DNA of 64,000 bases from Nemertoderma westbladi. Lineage: Eukaryota > Xenacoelomorpha > Nemertodermatida > Nemertodermatidae. The DNA is taken from positions 62,001 through 126,000 of the forward strand of contig JAUCBJ010001223.1 in NCBI GenBank assembly GCA_032718475.1. Reading direction: 5' to 3'. The translations under genes and the position numbers were made by a program. Every line of letters begins with the position of its first letter. The stretch's first letter is position 1. Of this stretch, positions 35,640-48,331 are shown one piece after another. The notes beneath the pieces were generated by a model. It was not told where the DNA came from, did no database searches, and worked only from the letters and a program-made list of their open reading frames with translations.

Positions 35640-36527
35640 ACAGTCTGCACGGTGGCACGATCAATCTGCATTCCTTGTCGCGTTCTCGACTATAGACTAC
35701 TCCTACTCAGTCGGGGCTCGGTACCACGTCCACCCCAGGGACTGTCCCACCGTAACGGTGGGCGGCGGCACGGCGTTGCGTTTGAGGCAATCTGTGACCA
35801 ACTTGTTTTCTCAGGTCGGTGGGAGGGCGGTCCGACAGCCGCGGAGCGAGGTTTGTTCTTTCTCATCCAACTCGATCATCGCACCTCAATCATCCTCTTA
35901 ATCACCATCCCAATCAGCCATCTACCCACCGGCTAATCAGCCCACAGTGAGCTGCCATTGTCTGATTGTTAACTGTCAATTCACTTAATTACTTTAATTC
36001 ATTATTAAATTCATTATTAATTTCATATTTATATCCGCTTGTATTAGCTGTTATCTCAAATCCACTCACATTTAAAATCTACCACCATTCCTGCTACAGC
36101 CAACTAATTCTGGCTCAATTTCATTTTCACCATAATTATCATTATAACTGATCAGCTTGTCGTTTTATTTCTGTTATGTATGTGCCATATGTGTGTGTGT
36201 CTTGTCTATGTTGTGCTGTATTGTTTTGTTTGACTGCCCTTATTCTCAGCCTGTCAATCAATTCCTATTTGTCGTTAGTATTTCATATCACAGCTGCCTG
36301 CAACCTGATCATCTTATCCCATCAGCTTCAGTTTAATTTAACCATAAATTGTCTGTTGGACTTTCTCTAATCACATAACAACAATTAATTTAATTAATTA
36401 ATCACATAATCGTGTTATCTTCACTTAACAGTGATCAATCAATTATTGTACATTGTGTGTGATACATTACTTACTTATCTGTAGATACGATTTTACCCAG
36501 TCTAGGTTTCACCAATATTATATCTCG

Positions 36528-36552
36528 CCCCCCCCCCCCCCCCCCCCCCCCC
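36528..36552 (+). repeat. Poly(C)25 tract, 9 bases before an ATG
   Basis: Uninterrupted C run followed by ATTCCAACC and the start codon at 36562. Similar C runs precede ORF2 of the unrelated CR1/L2-type LINE (15060-15082, 27100-27123). Confidence 0.9.
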
Positions 36553-36561
36553 ATTCCAACC

Positions 36562-39500
36562 ATGAACACCAATAATGGTAGTGTCATTGATCTATCAGAA
36601 AGCATTCTTCGAAACGACCAACCTCCTACCTCGGAAAAGTCCTACTTATTAGCCGGTGTCCCCCTAGCAGAACACCATTTGAATACACTTAGTAACCGGG
36701 AAGGTTGGCTATCTGACTGCCTGATAGACGCCATTATCAGTCATTTCTGTAACCAGTTTCACGGTAGGGCAAAGATCTTTAGTTCCCATTTTTTGAATAT
36801 ATTTTCGGACCGGGGATCTCACATAACTCATCGCCAAACAAATACCGGTATATTGGACTATGATTTCCTGTTTTTCCCAGTAAATATTAGAGGGTTTCAC
36901 TGGGCTCTGGCCGTTGTACGACCGAAAGCTGGATTGATCCACTACTTTGATTCTCTTAAGTGGGCTAACCCAGGTATACTTAATGCTATTCAACAATGGA
37001 CTTCATTTGAGGCTTCTAGAAGCAACATCTCCCCTATAAAATTAATCGTAAAGCAGCTACCACACAGGCTTCAATACAATAGCCATGAGTGCGGAATTTA
37101 TGTATGTAGGTTCGCCAAGATGTTCCTTGATAACGGATCCCTTGATGGTATCAATGATAAATCCATTCATGACTTTCGAATTTGGTTATCTTTAATGGTC
37201 AGGTCATCAGTCACCATAGTCCAGCCAGTATTATCCCCCAAATCTCCCTATATCGGTGCTAACGTCCCAGTTCCTACCACCAACGCCACCCCAAAGCCCA
37301 GTTCCAAGAGCCAAGTTCCTACCCCAGCAACCCCCACCCTTCCTCTCACCATAGAATCCAACCCATCCCCCATCCCTGTTCCTCACCAAGTTCATACAGC
37401 GCCAAAACAAGCTTCCAATCCTGTTCCCAATGAGATCCCTAGTCTGTCTCCGAACAAAGTCCACCCCCAAGTTCCCCTCCAATTTCCAAACCCTACTAAA
37501 GCACCATCACCAAGCTTTACAAAGACTGTCAATACGCAGGAGTCGATGTTTAGTACTTTTGGGGGTACAGACCCCTCCTTGCCAGTAAACACTGAACCCC
37601 AAATTCTCTCCCAAACTGTGTTTCCGGCAACCACATCTCATCCCCCACCATTCGATTCACCATTAACTTCACTTGAACCAATACAGTGTGAACCAGCCAA
37701 CACAACAAACCATTCCCAAATGGTTTCACCAACAGACGTTTGCCCCGCTCAGCTCCCAGGAAACCCTCAACAGACCCACTCGGTTTCTGCTGGCCCCATT
37801 TTTGATCCCGACGGTACATACGAGCAACTTTCGCCAATTACAGCATCCCAGCCTCCTCCTGCATCTAACCTTTCACCAACCAATGCCAAAGGACCAGCGC
37901 CAACACTACCCAACAATTTATACACGGTCACACAGCCCTTAGAATCACAAACATCACTATCCAACAACCAGCTCCCTAGTAGCTCATCCCAGTCCTCCAG
38001 TACTCCCAACTGCCCTGTCTGCAACACTCCATTCAGACGGAAATGGCTAATCCAATGCAGTTCATGCCTGAAACAGTTCCATGGATCTTGTGTGTCCCTT
38101 ACCAAAAAGGCCCTTAACAAGGACCCTTCCCAAATTCCTCTTTGGCAATGCAGGCATTGCAAGCAGATACCCAATCTCATCAATAAGGAAGGTGAGGCAC
38201 ACCTCCCACCCCTACCTGTTCTCAAAGACATTACTTCTGATTCCTTCCTTTGTGTGTTTGATGTCCTATCCCGGATCAGGACCCTCAATCGTATTCCACG
38301 TGGTGCCAGACTCAGAGCAGCAGCAACGTATACGCACCTTTGTGATGCACTCGCACTTGACAACAGCCCAGAAAATTGGCTCAGACTTCTTGCATTCCCT
38401 TTTGCACTTCGAGTTCCTTCACAAGGCCATCGCCTGAGGAGAGGTCCTAAGGCAAGAGGACAACCTATAAAATCACTTACTACTAAAGTTAAGGAACAAA
38501 TTGCGGAGTTCGAGGACCTAGCTAAATCTACAGAGCCTTTCACCCTTCCACACCAGAGCCAGCCAACAGGGCATTCGGAACGTAAATCGAAGCTGACCGA
38601 TCCCGACAACCAACTAGGAAAATTAATATCAGCAAAGATCGAAGAAGGTAATGTTAAGGCGGCAGCTCGCTTAGCCACTTCCACAACCACGATTGCACCT
38701 CCGACTGATGAAACCCTAAGAGCCCTACAGTCTCTCCACCCAACCCGCCCAGCTGAGGACCTTGAGGGAGTACCCTCGATTGAGGAAGCAGAAGTACCCC
38801 TACTTGAACTCTCATATCCACAAATCTTGAAGTCAATTAGGTTCTTCCCAAATGGATCAGCAGCAGGACCTGATAATTTCAGGCCTCAGTTCTTCAAGGA
38901 TATGGTATCTTCACCAGCAGGTGATGGTGCCTTGAGTTGTCTCAAAGCCACTACTGCAGTGGCCAACCTAATGATTAAAGGCGTAGTGCACGAGGTAGTT
39001 TTCCCTTTACGGCGCTCGGCTCTGTGCCTTCACAAAGCCATTAGGGGGTATCCGGCCGATTGCAGTAGGTTGCACCTTACGCCGTACTTAATCCAGACTT
39101 AAACTAGGTCCCCACCAGCTTGGATTCGGGACACCACGAGGCGCCGAGGCAGCGGTCCATGCTTCAAGGCGATTCTTGAGCGAGTCCACCGACGAGGTGA
39201 TCATGGTGAAGATAGACTTCTCTAATGCCGTTAACAGCGTTCACAGAGGGCCTGTCCTGAGGTCGGTACTTAATAACCTCCCACCCCTCTACAACCTCGC
39301 ATACCAGTCGTATTCCAAACCAACTCACCTATTCTATAGAGGCTCTATAATCCCGTCAGATAATGGGGTGCAGCAGGGTGATCCCCTTGCATCCCTTTTC
39401 TTTAGCAGCGATACAATTGAGCTGGTTGACAGTCTCGAATCTCCACTGAATGTGTGGTTTCTCGACGACGGATCATTGGGAGGGACAGTCGAGGAGGTCG

Positions 39501-40959
39501 GAGCTGACTTGAGGAGAATCATCGAGGAGGCTGCCAAGTTGGGCCTAGTGATTAAGGCATCAAAGTGTGAAATGATATTCGGTAAGCACTTCCCCGACAG
39601 TCTCAAGGATGCAACTTCTAGCTTATTCGAATCCATCACCCCAGGCATTAAGGTTCAGGAGCTTTTGGAATCGTCACTACTCGGTGCACCACTCGGTGAT
39701 TCGTCCCTAGAGACTGCGCTACAGACCAAGATATCTGAACTCGGTAGACTAGAAGAGTGTCTTCAGCTTCTGAGAGCACACGATGCCCTCTATCTGCTTA
39801 GGCACTGCTTTGCAATCCCTAAATTTATGTACCTCCTACGTTGTGCTCCAGCCTTCAGATCGCACCAGCTGGATGATCTCGACCGAGCCATCCAGCAAGC
39901 ACTTGAAGTAGCAATCAACACAAAACTCAACAAGGATGCTTGGATCCAATCAGCCCTTCCCATTTCTATGGGGGGCCTGGGAGTCCGGAGTACGAGGGAC
40001 GTCGCTATACCTGCCTTCTTGGCTTCTGTCTACGGATGCAGTCCCCTACTCCATTCTCTCTTGCCCGCCAGTTTGATTAGCATTGAAGATCCACTCCTAT
40101 GCATTGCGATTGACAACCTTCCCAAAGACTTCATGCCACCTACCAACCATGCCATTCAGAGGAACTGGGACACCCCACTTTGCATAGAACGCCGTGATGA
40201 CCTCATCAATCGAACATCAACTCCAAAGGATAGGGCACGACTGCTAGCGACGAGAGCGGATCATTCTGGCGACTGGCTGCAGGCACTCCCTGTATCAGCG
40301 CTAGGACTTAGGCTCAACGACGATGAGCTACGCATAGGAGTCGCCCTCCGCCTCGGTAGCCCCATATGTGAAGAGCATTCCTGTAGAGGTTGTGGGGTGT
40401 TGGTGGACAGGAGTGGAACCCACGGCCTCAGCTGTCTCCATAATTATGGAAAATACACCCGTCATGCTGAGGCCAATGACATAATACACCGAGCCCTCTC
40501 ATCAGCAGGTGTTTCCTCCACACTAGAGCCCCGCGGCCTAGCCATAGATGGCAAGAAACCAGACGGAGTGACATTGGGCCCCTGGTCTTCAGGCCGCCCA
40601 CTAGTGTGGGACTACACCTGTCGTGATACGTTGGCCCAAACGTATCTACCAGCCACATCCCAGGAAGCAGGAACAGCAGCAACCATCGCCGAATCAACCA
40701 AAGGCTCTAAGTATGCAGCCCTGCAACACACAACTATATATTCCGTACCATTGCGACAGAAACCCTGGGACCAGTAGGAGTCGAAGGCACTGAAACACTT
40801 CGCGAAATAGGGCGCAGGATCAGCAATCGGACAGGGGAACCCCGTTCCACTGCATACCTGTTTCAACGCCTTTCAATAGCCACCATCCGAGGGAATGCAG
40901 TAGCAGTTCTTGGCACCCTCCCCAGTCAGGCTTGCTTGGACGAGGTCTTCCTTATCTGA
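36562..40959 (+). pseudogene. Ulp1 protease-PHD-RT-restriction-like endonuclease polyprotein, frameshifted
   Basis: First frame 36562-39102 (846 codons). Ulp1/C48-type protease, about residues 45-200, with triad H113 (FHWALAVV), D130 (HYFDSL), C177 (SHECGIYVC) and oxyanion Q171. A Pro/Ser/Thr-rich linker, 215-480. PHD finger C484-C533 (CPVC, CSSC, FHGSC, CRHC). RT begins near 760 (NGSAAGPDNFRPQFF). The frame changes near 39000-39060, an in-frame TAA sits at 39089-39091, and the second frame runs to 40777 with IDFSNAVNSV (motif A), GVQQGDPLASLFF (B), FLDDGSLGG (C), then CRGCG...H...C (40382-40435) and KPDGVTL...VWDYT (about 40555-40620), the endonuclease core. A further shift near 40755 carries the tail to a stop at 40957-40959. 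All catalytic residues remain, but no single protein can be made. Confidence 0.82.
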
Positions 40960-41430
40960 AACCTCCTTCACTCCGTCTATCCTTCTCTACCACCACCTAG
41001 TCTCTTAATCTCTATTCTTGTCCCCACCGAGCCAATCAGTCAGTCTCCGGTCGCCATTCTCATTGTAATTCTTCTGACATCATTAAGTTATTTATATACT
41101 AATCAAACGAAAATTTGTTATTTAATTACATGTATTATATATAAGATTTTCTTTATGTAGCTACTGTATTTATATTTAACTGTTTGAATTTCTGACATAT
41201 TTGTTACCGGGTAATTATTTATTAAATTCAGAAACATTTATTGAATGGATAGGCCCAAACTGCAGAGAAGTATATTACTTGTCAAGTTTATTACAATCTC
41301 ACTCTATCCCAGAAAGTAAGAGTACATGATACTATCATTATACTACCTGTGTATGTGGTGCTGTGGCTGTGGCTGATGGTTTAGGTTACCATTCGCTTCA
41401 ATGCAATTCTGGAACACTTTCTCTATCTAT

Positions 41431-41705
41431 CTAGAGTTCATTTTTAGAGTTTAGTGTTTATGTTTCGTAGTTTATATATCTATATCTATCCATCCCTGGA
41501 CATTTGTATTATTTAAAACCCGGAGCCAACGTTAATGTTTCAAAAGTTTAAATTTCGAAGTATCAATAATATAGTAGTTATACCAGATTTTCAGCTTTCA
41601 AATCCTGCAACATTGGCTTTCATCATTCCTGTACATCCGACTAGGTGAGCTGCGAGTAACTTGTCTGTACCTCAACGTTTTCCATATCATTATAATTCGT
41701 TTAGA
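41431..41705. repeat. Dispersed repeat with empty TTAA site
   Basis: Matches 32071-32173 joined directly to 33729-33905, with a single TTAA at 41532-41535 where the other locus carries the 1,555-bp element. Family unknown; no ORF. Confidence 0.9.
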
Positions 41706-41824
41706 TATTTTGTAATTATTTACAATAAATTAGGTCTGATCTTAAAAAAACTCTTTGGTAATACATACAATTTTTTTCATTATTACTGTGGAGAGCGCTA
41801 TACTTGCCCATAGTTCCAACCAAC

Positions 41825-44800
41825 ATGATAATAACGCATAAGCCGTTCCATACCATTTATGGTTGTAGTGTGGCATTATTCATTGTAATGATTGCCATGA
41901 TCATCTCATCCTGCAGAGGTCAGCAGGATGAATGTGTACCCCACATAGAGTTGTACACCCAGGATAAACTTCAAGGAACTAAATACGACGTGTACGAGGA
42001 TACCAACATGGCAGAACTCATCAACCTCGGCATCAATGATCAGGTGGCATCTGTCAATATCATCTGTGGGATGTAAGTATTATTAAGTAAATATACTTCA
42101 TATAAATCCTACGTAACTTCCAATCTGATCAGATTCTTTATATTTGTTATTATATTTACTAAACCCAAATTTAGTTGAAAGCATGATGGCATCAATTTAA
42201 TATATTCGCATTTGTTCAACCTGATTAACCTGATTAGTACAGGCGAGTCTTTTCTATTTAGATGGCTATTGTACCAGGACGACTTTGATGGGCAAATTGA
42301 CGTCGTTATGCCTGGCAATTTCTCAACCAATCAGCTTGTTGACACAGCGAATAATATCAGTTCAGTTCGACTTGTACCACAGAATGGTGTGACACTTTTC
42401 GAGAAACCATATTACAAAGGTGTATAGTCTGGTTAAATTAATTATTATTTATTTTACTTATTTGTACAACCATACCCAACCCATCTCAATTAGAGTGAAA
42501 TATAATATTAGAAATGCGATTTTAAACAACATTATTACACTCAGTATGACACGGGCATATCTGTATAGAAATCGTTATTATCTTATTACTGTAAATTTTA
42601 AACACAACTAGGTCAAATTACCGTCCGATGACACGCGAGTTTAATAATTTTTATTTTGCCTTTTTTTAACATTTTGATATTTTTTATAAGAGGTTTAAAA
42701 TTATCTTTTTGAAATTGCACCATTTGTATTCCAGCAATTCATCACATTAGCTGCGATATGTAAGACTCGTAGCGAACATGGTAGGTGATCATCACGTAGT
42801 CCCTGATCTCTGTTTTATATAATAATGACTTCAATATAATAAGCAGGGCCATCATTTAATACCCGAAGTACTTTATTTCCTTTGTTTAAATTAAAATATT
42901 ACACTGTAAAAGGGTTATCCTATACTATGTAGGCCTACTCGTTCCCACATAATGGATTACAATGTTTATAATACTCTACTGTATGTATCTCTAAGTATTA
43001 ATATGTTTCACCAACATATATATATATCGACTGCAAAAATATAAATCAATGCTATCTATCCTATGGGTTAACTTTTTTCCCTAAGGAAAAAGTAATCTCT
43101 TTTCTCCCGATTTTGGGGTATATTCAGGTGAAAAATAACAATTTTAGAAAAATTAAAGTGTCTGGGAAGATCTTGTTTGGAGTAAGAACGATTTTGAGCA
43201 TTTCTTTGGTGAAATTCGCTAAATGTCTTATAATAAATAAGATTTAGAAAATGATCTATGATGATGTTAGCTACTTAATAACACGAATTATAAGCGTTTT
43301 ACGTACTAAAATGTTTATTGGATTGATTTTATACTGTAGCTAGTGATTTCTATACACCATGTCCCAGAATAGTGTCGTAATTCAGTGACACCCCCCCCCC
43401 CCCCCTAATTTTTCTACAAATCCTAATGAGATTGCATGAAATTTGAAACAGAGATGGTTTCACCTCCCGACCACTGACTGGGTGAGCCAGAATTTTATTT
43501 TTGCTTTCAATCTTTAGCTACAAGCGTTTAAAAAAGTGTCTCCAGCGATATTACACCAGTTACACCGCAGTTATTCTTCTACCTTATAGCTGTTTGTTGG
43601 TACCAATGGAATGCTGGTCATGCAAGGATTCTAAATATGTAACACAATTTGAATTTCGTTGAAAAATAGCTGAGATATGAGCGTTCAAATGATGCATGTA
43701 TTTAAACCTGCGCGAGGCTATTTTATTATATTTAATAAATAAACCATATTCTGGAACATTTTTTAAATGTATGATGTATTAATATCTACATAATAGTAAG
43801 ATTAAGGATGTAATGCATTGTTGCCCAGCTACGTATTTGGATAAACACACGTTTATCAAAAACGGAGTCTGGGGCGCCGAGGGCGAGAAATTCATCCGCC
43901 ACCTCGCGGACGCACTGGTGGTGAGGAGGGCGGGGATGAGGCAGCGGGGGTTAAGAGCAGTAGTCCTGGGGGATGTGAGAAGGCGACTGCAGTTCGCCTT
44001 ATTAAGGGCGAACTCGCTGTGCCTCCGCGGTGGAAGGAGGCCCTGGAGGGGTCTTGGGTTCGGGGACGGGGCGGGAGTCAGGGATTTGGACAGGGAGACG
44101 TACCCCTCTCCCTAACTCCCTATTAATGGAGTTAACATTAGATATGTGTACTTTTAGTTAATGGCGTAAACAGTATAGAGAGGTGTAGTAATTTTAATGG
44201 CGTAAACATAATTAGTTAATAATATTAAAAAAATAAATATAATGTGGATATTAATGGCCACATTGCAAATATTGCATTATTTCTCATTTTAAATTTATAT
44301 TTTTCTGAATCGATTACTTTAATTATTACTGTTTCTGTGCTATTTGATTACTTATTATTATAGTCTATATTACACATACAGTACATACATACATACATAC
44401 AAGATATTACACACAATGGCAGTTGTTTTTGCTATAAACGGTACCTTGCGCAGAATATCCAAAATTTAAGAATGTATTTGGATAAATAAAAAATTCCAGA
44501 ATATGATGCATTTATTAAATAGAATAAAATTGCCTCGCGCCGGTGCAAAACAATGCAACATTTGAACGCTCATAGTTCAGCTATTTTTCAACGAAATTCA
44601 AATTGTGTTACATATTTAGAATCCTTGCATGACCAGATTTCTATTAGTACCATCAAATAGAGTTATAAGGTAGAAGAATAACTGTAGTGTAACTGGTGTA
44701 ATATCGCTGGAGACACTTTGTAGCTAAAGCTTAGCAGCTTGTAGCTAAAGATTGAAAGCAAAAATAAAAATTCTGGCTCACCCAGTCAGTGGTCGGGAGG

Positions 44801-47800
44801 TGAAACTATCGCTGTTTCAAATTTCATGCAATCTCATTAAGATTTGTAGAAAAACAGGGGGGGGGGGGGGGGGTGGGGGCGTGTCACTGAATTACGACAC
44901 TATAGTCTGGGACATGGTGTATATATGTAGTGATTAAAGATTATAAGGTGGTAGATATAACATTTTTATTTTATAGTTATTGTGTTACAGGTATGCTTTC
45001 GCAAAAAATGTCTCGAAATTTCATATCATTCATTACTATAGGTGGACGCAAACGTCGTATCTTTGTGAATTTTCTGACTTCTAGACTCCAGCTCCCCAAC
45101 ATGCATCATTCACAACAATCACTATTAATATAGGAATAAATGTTGTTTAAAATCGCACTACTACTTACTACAAGGTTGAGTGAGCCTGGACAATGGAAAT
45201 TAGATCCGTCCATAGGCTCCCTGATATCCGGGCTACACATTCCTTATGTTGGCTGCTGGGAAAGTAGATGTGGTATGACCTCATGTTTACTTCTTCAGCA
45301 GTGTCAACTGAATCTTAATCTGCATTCGTGAACAGTGCAGTGGTTGGATGCTTTTGAATGGTTCTGGATATTCAGCATTTTACTGCTATGGATGGAGTTG
45401 AATCATGCACAATATCTAAGCTATTGTTGATCTATTTGGTCGAAATCCATTATTGGTCTTATGCAGCAGTTTCTATATGTGTCGACTAAATCTATAAAGA
45501 ATCATTTGTTGTATAATTTTGGCAGCTAGCACAAGGAGACTGATACCACGACATTCTTGGTATCCTGACGTCTTTTTCTGCTTTTATGCTTTAGTTGACT
45601 TTAAGTCCAAATTGTCCAGCATTCCTGTTTTCCATACCTCTGTCTGCCTGCAGGGATTTCATCAAATCCACTCGCTTTTTGATTGGATATGCTTTTAATG
45701 CTTCTCTGAAGTTCGACAGGTCTAAAGTCGCCTGTTTCAATGGGTACTGGCTTGTCATATATTTTTCTTGTAGGACTGAACCCCATGTTTGGTAGCTGCT
45801 TGAACAACTATTATATTTATAAATCATATATAATAATGATAAACTAAATATAAGTGTCACACATAATTTTATAATTTTCGTTAAATTAAACTAGAAAGCC
45901 AGCAAGCTGGCTGGAAGGAGCCCGGGGGAAAAATCCTAGCCAAGACTAATACAAAGAACTATGTCAGTCAGCAGTAAGTAAACTAAAATTGTCTAAACTG
46001 CAAGGCGTGAGGCTAGCTGACTTTGTGGCTCGCCCCACATAATAAAAAATGCAACTTAGCTACCACTAACAAAAATATAATATGAAGCAAATAATTTCAT
46101 TATCAAGAACGTTTACAAGATATAAGATGCGATTACCGAATATTTATAAAAAATGCCCATGATGCACAACCAGATAAATAACAACGAATAGAGCCAAATA
46201 ACAAATTTAGTTTCCTTCTATAGGTATTACCCCGTCGTCAAGCGGAATATCTCTTCCCAGTGAATTCTATGTGAATATGTAATATAGGTACTCCTTAGGC
46301 GGTAGGCCAGAGCGGGCTCCTTAAATACATGCAACTACTGTATTATAGTGTAGGTCAACTATAAAACATTTTGCAATCCACAGTGAGTATCGACTGCAAT
46401 AGGACACAACACACTGCTTTGTGTAACTAAAATTCATCCACCCCCTAACATAGCAGAGTGAGTAACCTTATTGTAGATATACCCTTAGGAAGCACTGGGA
46501 GAGCAATCAGCTTATGGGGTAATACATTAGAAACCAACAGCTTATGTGTGAGTAAACACAGCCTACTAGTAAAACTTGGCAACCAACACGTTTTTCTATG
46601 ACTGTGTATAACATATTAAGATATAAACATATAAACATTATAACACATTATTATTTCATCATGAACACCAGCTGTTATTTTACCATTGCTTTTAATTTCG
46701 CGACAAAACAATGTCAAAAAACTAAATATATCGAATACCACACATAGAATCGATCTGAAATTTTGTAACGCGATTATGAACCACCAAAGCAATGTACTTG
46801 CAAAATTTTATCAAAATCGCCAGGCAGGAAGTGCCTTAACCTAGATAATTATCAGTCAGTATGTCAGTCAGTATGTCAGTCAGTGTAATGTATCCTGAGA
46901 TTTTTACAGAAAGTATCCCTGAGATTCTTACAGTAAGTATCCCGCTGTCAAGCGGGCTCCTAATTAATTTGCCCCATGGGCAGATGATTACGGGTTATTG
47001 AACTTTCAGGTCAATGTTTGGTCTTCTGTGATTTTATAACTCCAATAGTGGATAAAGCTGTTGCCAAACAGTGCAGTATCCCCAATCTAGGGGACCACGA
47101 TTTCCGAGTTACCAGATCAGTGATTGTATCCGGACAATTCTCATGGCGATTCTTTAGGTATTGTATACGATATTTGCTATTAATTTATTGACTTTACTGC
47201 GATTGATTGGCTTTTATAAATTAGGCATGATAATATAGTATAGCTATAATAAAATCGACAATTATTTACACAATTCATTTAGTTTATGTTCACTTTAAAG
47301 ATAAAATCCAGACAAATAAAAAAATCATACCCCATCACACAGGGTTCCATTGTTCCATGGACTGGAAGTAAACTCACAACATCAACAAACCCAAACCCCG
47401 TTGCTACTATGGGCCGCATTTTTGTCGACATTTCGGCCCTCATTTCGTCTTTTTTGGGACAGAAAATCAAACCAATCCTAAAAGATAGACAAAACAATTA
47501 CCCCAAAGAAAATATAATTATTTTTAATTTGGACCTCCAGAACCGAGGTTACATCAAAATCCGAGAAAACGGGTTTTGAAAAAAATCTATAATTTCAAGT
47601 TTCAGGATTGATTTCAAGTCTAAGTCTTATGTACAGTACATTACTGCTAGTTAATGTTAGATAGGTTACCGCTTTAAAGATTTAAATATTATTGTGCAAC
47701 TTATTTCAAACATTTGTAACTCAGGTTCTCTGGGCCCTTTGACCTGAATGTTTTAGCAATCGATACAGAATACAGATCGTAGTATGTTAAGTCAAAATTG

Positions 47801-48331
47801 TACTGTTGCAAAAATAAGTGCAAATGTTGTGCATTAATGCTAAATTCTAGGCCTACGATTCTAAAAAGGCAAATTTTCATTTCCGTTCTGACTCTTTTAG
47901 TGATTTGTATTTAATCTTAATATATTATATATCGACAGAAGATAAGCGATATGCGTTAAATAGGAACCATCTTGATTCAGCACCACCTTAGTGCAATTGG
48001 TAGTACAATTTTGGATTTTGGAATTTTGGAATTCTGTCAAAAACAATCTAAATAAAATCTCATCAATCATACCCAAGGTAAAATTCCTAGACATTCTGAC
48101 CAAACTGTTTTCAGATCCACTAAAATCTATTTAAATCATTTATATAAATTACATTTCTGTGTATCAGTCTGGTAGTTGAATGTAATATACGTATTCAATG
48201 TAATTACAGAGGCCCTCAATACTCGTCAACACCCTCTGTATCATTGGAGCCAGGTTTCTACGGAGAAAAGTTGGGGATCGATGTTATATCATCGTTGCAA
48301 ATTATATGTGAGAAAAAAAGAAAAGTTCCGG
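41825..48331 (+). CDS. Secreted beta/gamma-crystallin-domain protein, four exons (3' end uncertain)
   Basis: Exons 41825-42072, 42262-42419, 47010-47157 and 48210-48331. Donors GGGAT|GTAAGT, CAAAG|GTGTAT, TTTAG|GTATTG and CCGG|GTGAGT, acceptors TTTAG, TTCAG, TACAG; phases 2, 1, 2 agree throughout, giving 225 codons. ATG 41825 starts a hydrophobic signal segment CSVALFIVMIAMIISSC. Two Greek-key domains follow: VPHIELYTQDKLQG...NDQVASVNIICG, WLLYQDDFDGQIDVV...NNISSVRLV, then VTLFEKPYYKG...GDHDFRVTRSVIVSG, FSWRFFRGPQYSSTPSVSLE...DVISSLQIIC. The NDQVAS and NNISS segments resemble the paired Ca2+-binding signature of this fold. Known relatives are extracellular or lens/epidermal structural proteins; role here unknown. 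After exon 4 it either splices on or reads through to TAG 48406-48408. Introns 2 and 3 hold transposon debris. Confidence 0.78.
42420..43352 (+). other. Intron 2 of the crystallin-domain gene, first part
   Basis: AT-rich, no ORF with recognisable product. Intron 2 totals 4,590 bp (42420-47009) and hosts a foldback transposon, an RTE fragment and another repeat. Confidence 0.6.
43355..44919. mobile_element. Foldback DNA element with ~430-bp terminal inverted repeats
   Basis: Ends CACCATGTCCCAGA (43355) and TCTGGGACATGGTG (44919), with TA on each side. The arms (43355-43780 and 44490-44919) match along their length, each with a long C or G tract (43391-43405, about 44859-44876) 36 bases in. 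Centre AT-rich except for one GC-rich block (43858-44115). No transposase. TA target suggests a Tc1/mariner-like mobiliser. Confidence 0.88.
43813..44115 (+). other. GC-rich ORF (100 aa) inside the foldback element, unrecognised
   Basis: Open frame from ATG 43813 to TAA. Composition (about 65% GC) differs sharply from the AT-rich element. It reads as an Arg/Leu-rich amphipathic protein (VVLGDVRRRLQFALLRAN, LCLRGGRRP). The layout loosely recalls C-termini of retroelement polyproteins (RLxxAxxRGN), but this is not enough for a call. It may be captured sequence and need not be translated. Confidence 0.35.
45150..45810 (-). pseudogene. Rearranged RTE-type LINE fragment
   Basis: Minus-strand pieces match the RTE element at 48641-50270 in scrambled, shortened form: the 3' end with its AGT-type tail (45155-45330), an RT middle part (45380-45560) and a segment with KIYDKPVPIETGDFRPVELQRSIKSISNQKASGFDEIPA (split over two frames, 45600-45800). 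Diverged and frameshifted. It lies in intron 2 of the crystallin-domain gene, antisense to it. Confidence 0.75.
45888..46975. other. Non-coding repeat, possible rolling-circle-type element
   Basis: Starts near a palindrome AGCCAGCAAGCTGGCT (45897-45912), contains GTGGCTCGCCCCACA (46030-46044) that recurs elsewhere in the window, GTCAGTCAGTAT repeats (46853-46885), and ends with the hairpin CCCGCTGTCAAGCGGG (46941-46956) followed by CTCCTAATT. A hairpin then CTAA resembles Helitron 3' ends, but no Rep/helicase is present. Low confidence. Confidence 0.3.
47158..48209 (+). other. Intron 3 of the crystallin-domain gene
   Basis: Bounded by GT at 47158 and AG at 48209. AT-rich. Short frames such as 47286-47579 show no recognisable product. 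Confidence 0.6.

Larger units (their letters stand above)
35640..41230 (+). mobile_element. LINE with Ulp1-type protease and restriction-like endonuclease (NeSL/Utopia-like)
   Basis: A GC-rich 5' segment (35640-35870), an AT-rich leader, a C25 tract (36528-36552), then coding sequence 36562-40959 and an AT-rich 3' tail. Domain order protease, PHD finger, RT, CCHC motif plus restriction-like endonuclease matches the NeSL/Utopia group of single-ORF, often site-specific LINEs. The exact ends are not fixed; the 5' limit is set by the composition change. Confidence 0.65.

Noticed and set aside
37231-38836. Minus-strand ORFs up to 307 aa
   Set aside because: Antisense to the Pro-rich linker and PHD region of the protease-REL LINE; no motifs of their own.
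41804-41824. Upstream start at 41804 for the crystallin-domain gene
   Set aside because: That codon is TTG; ATG at 41825 directly precedes the signal segment.
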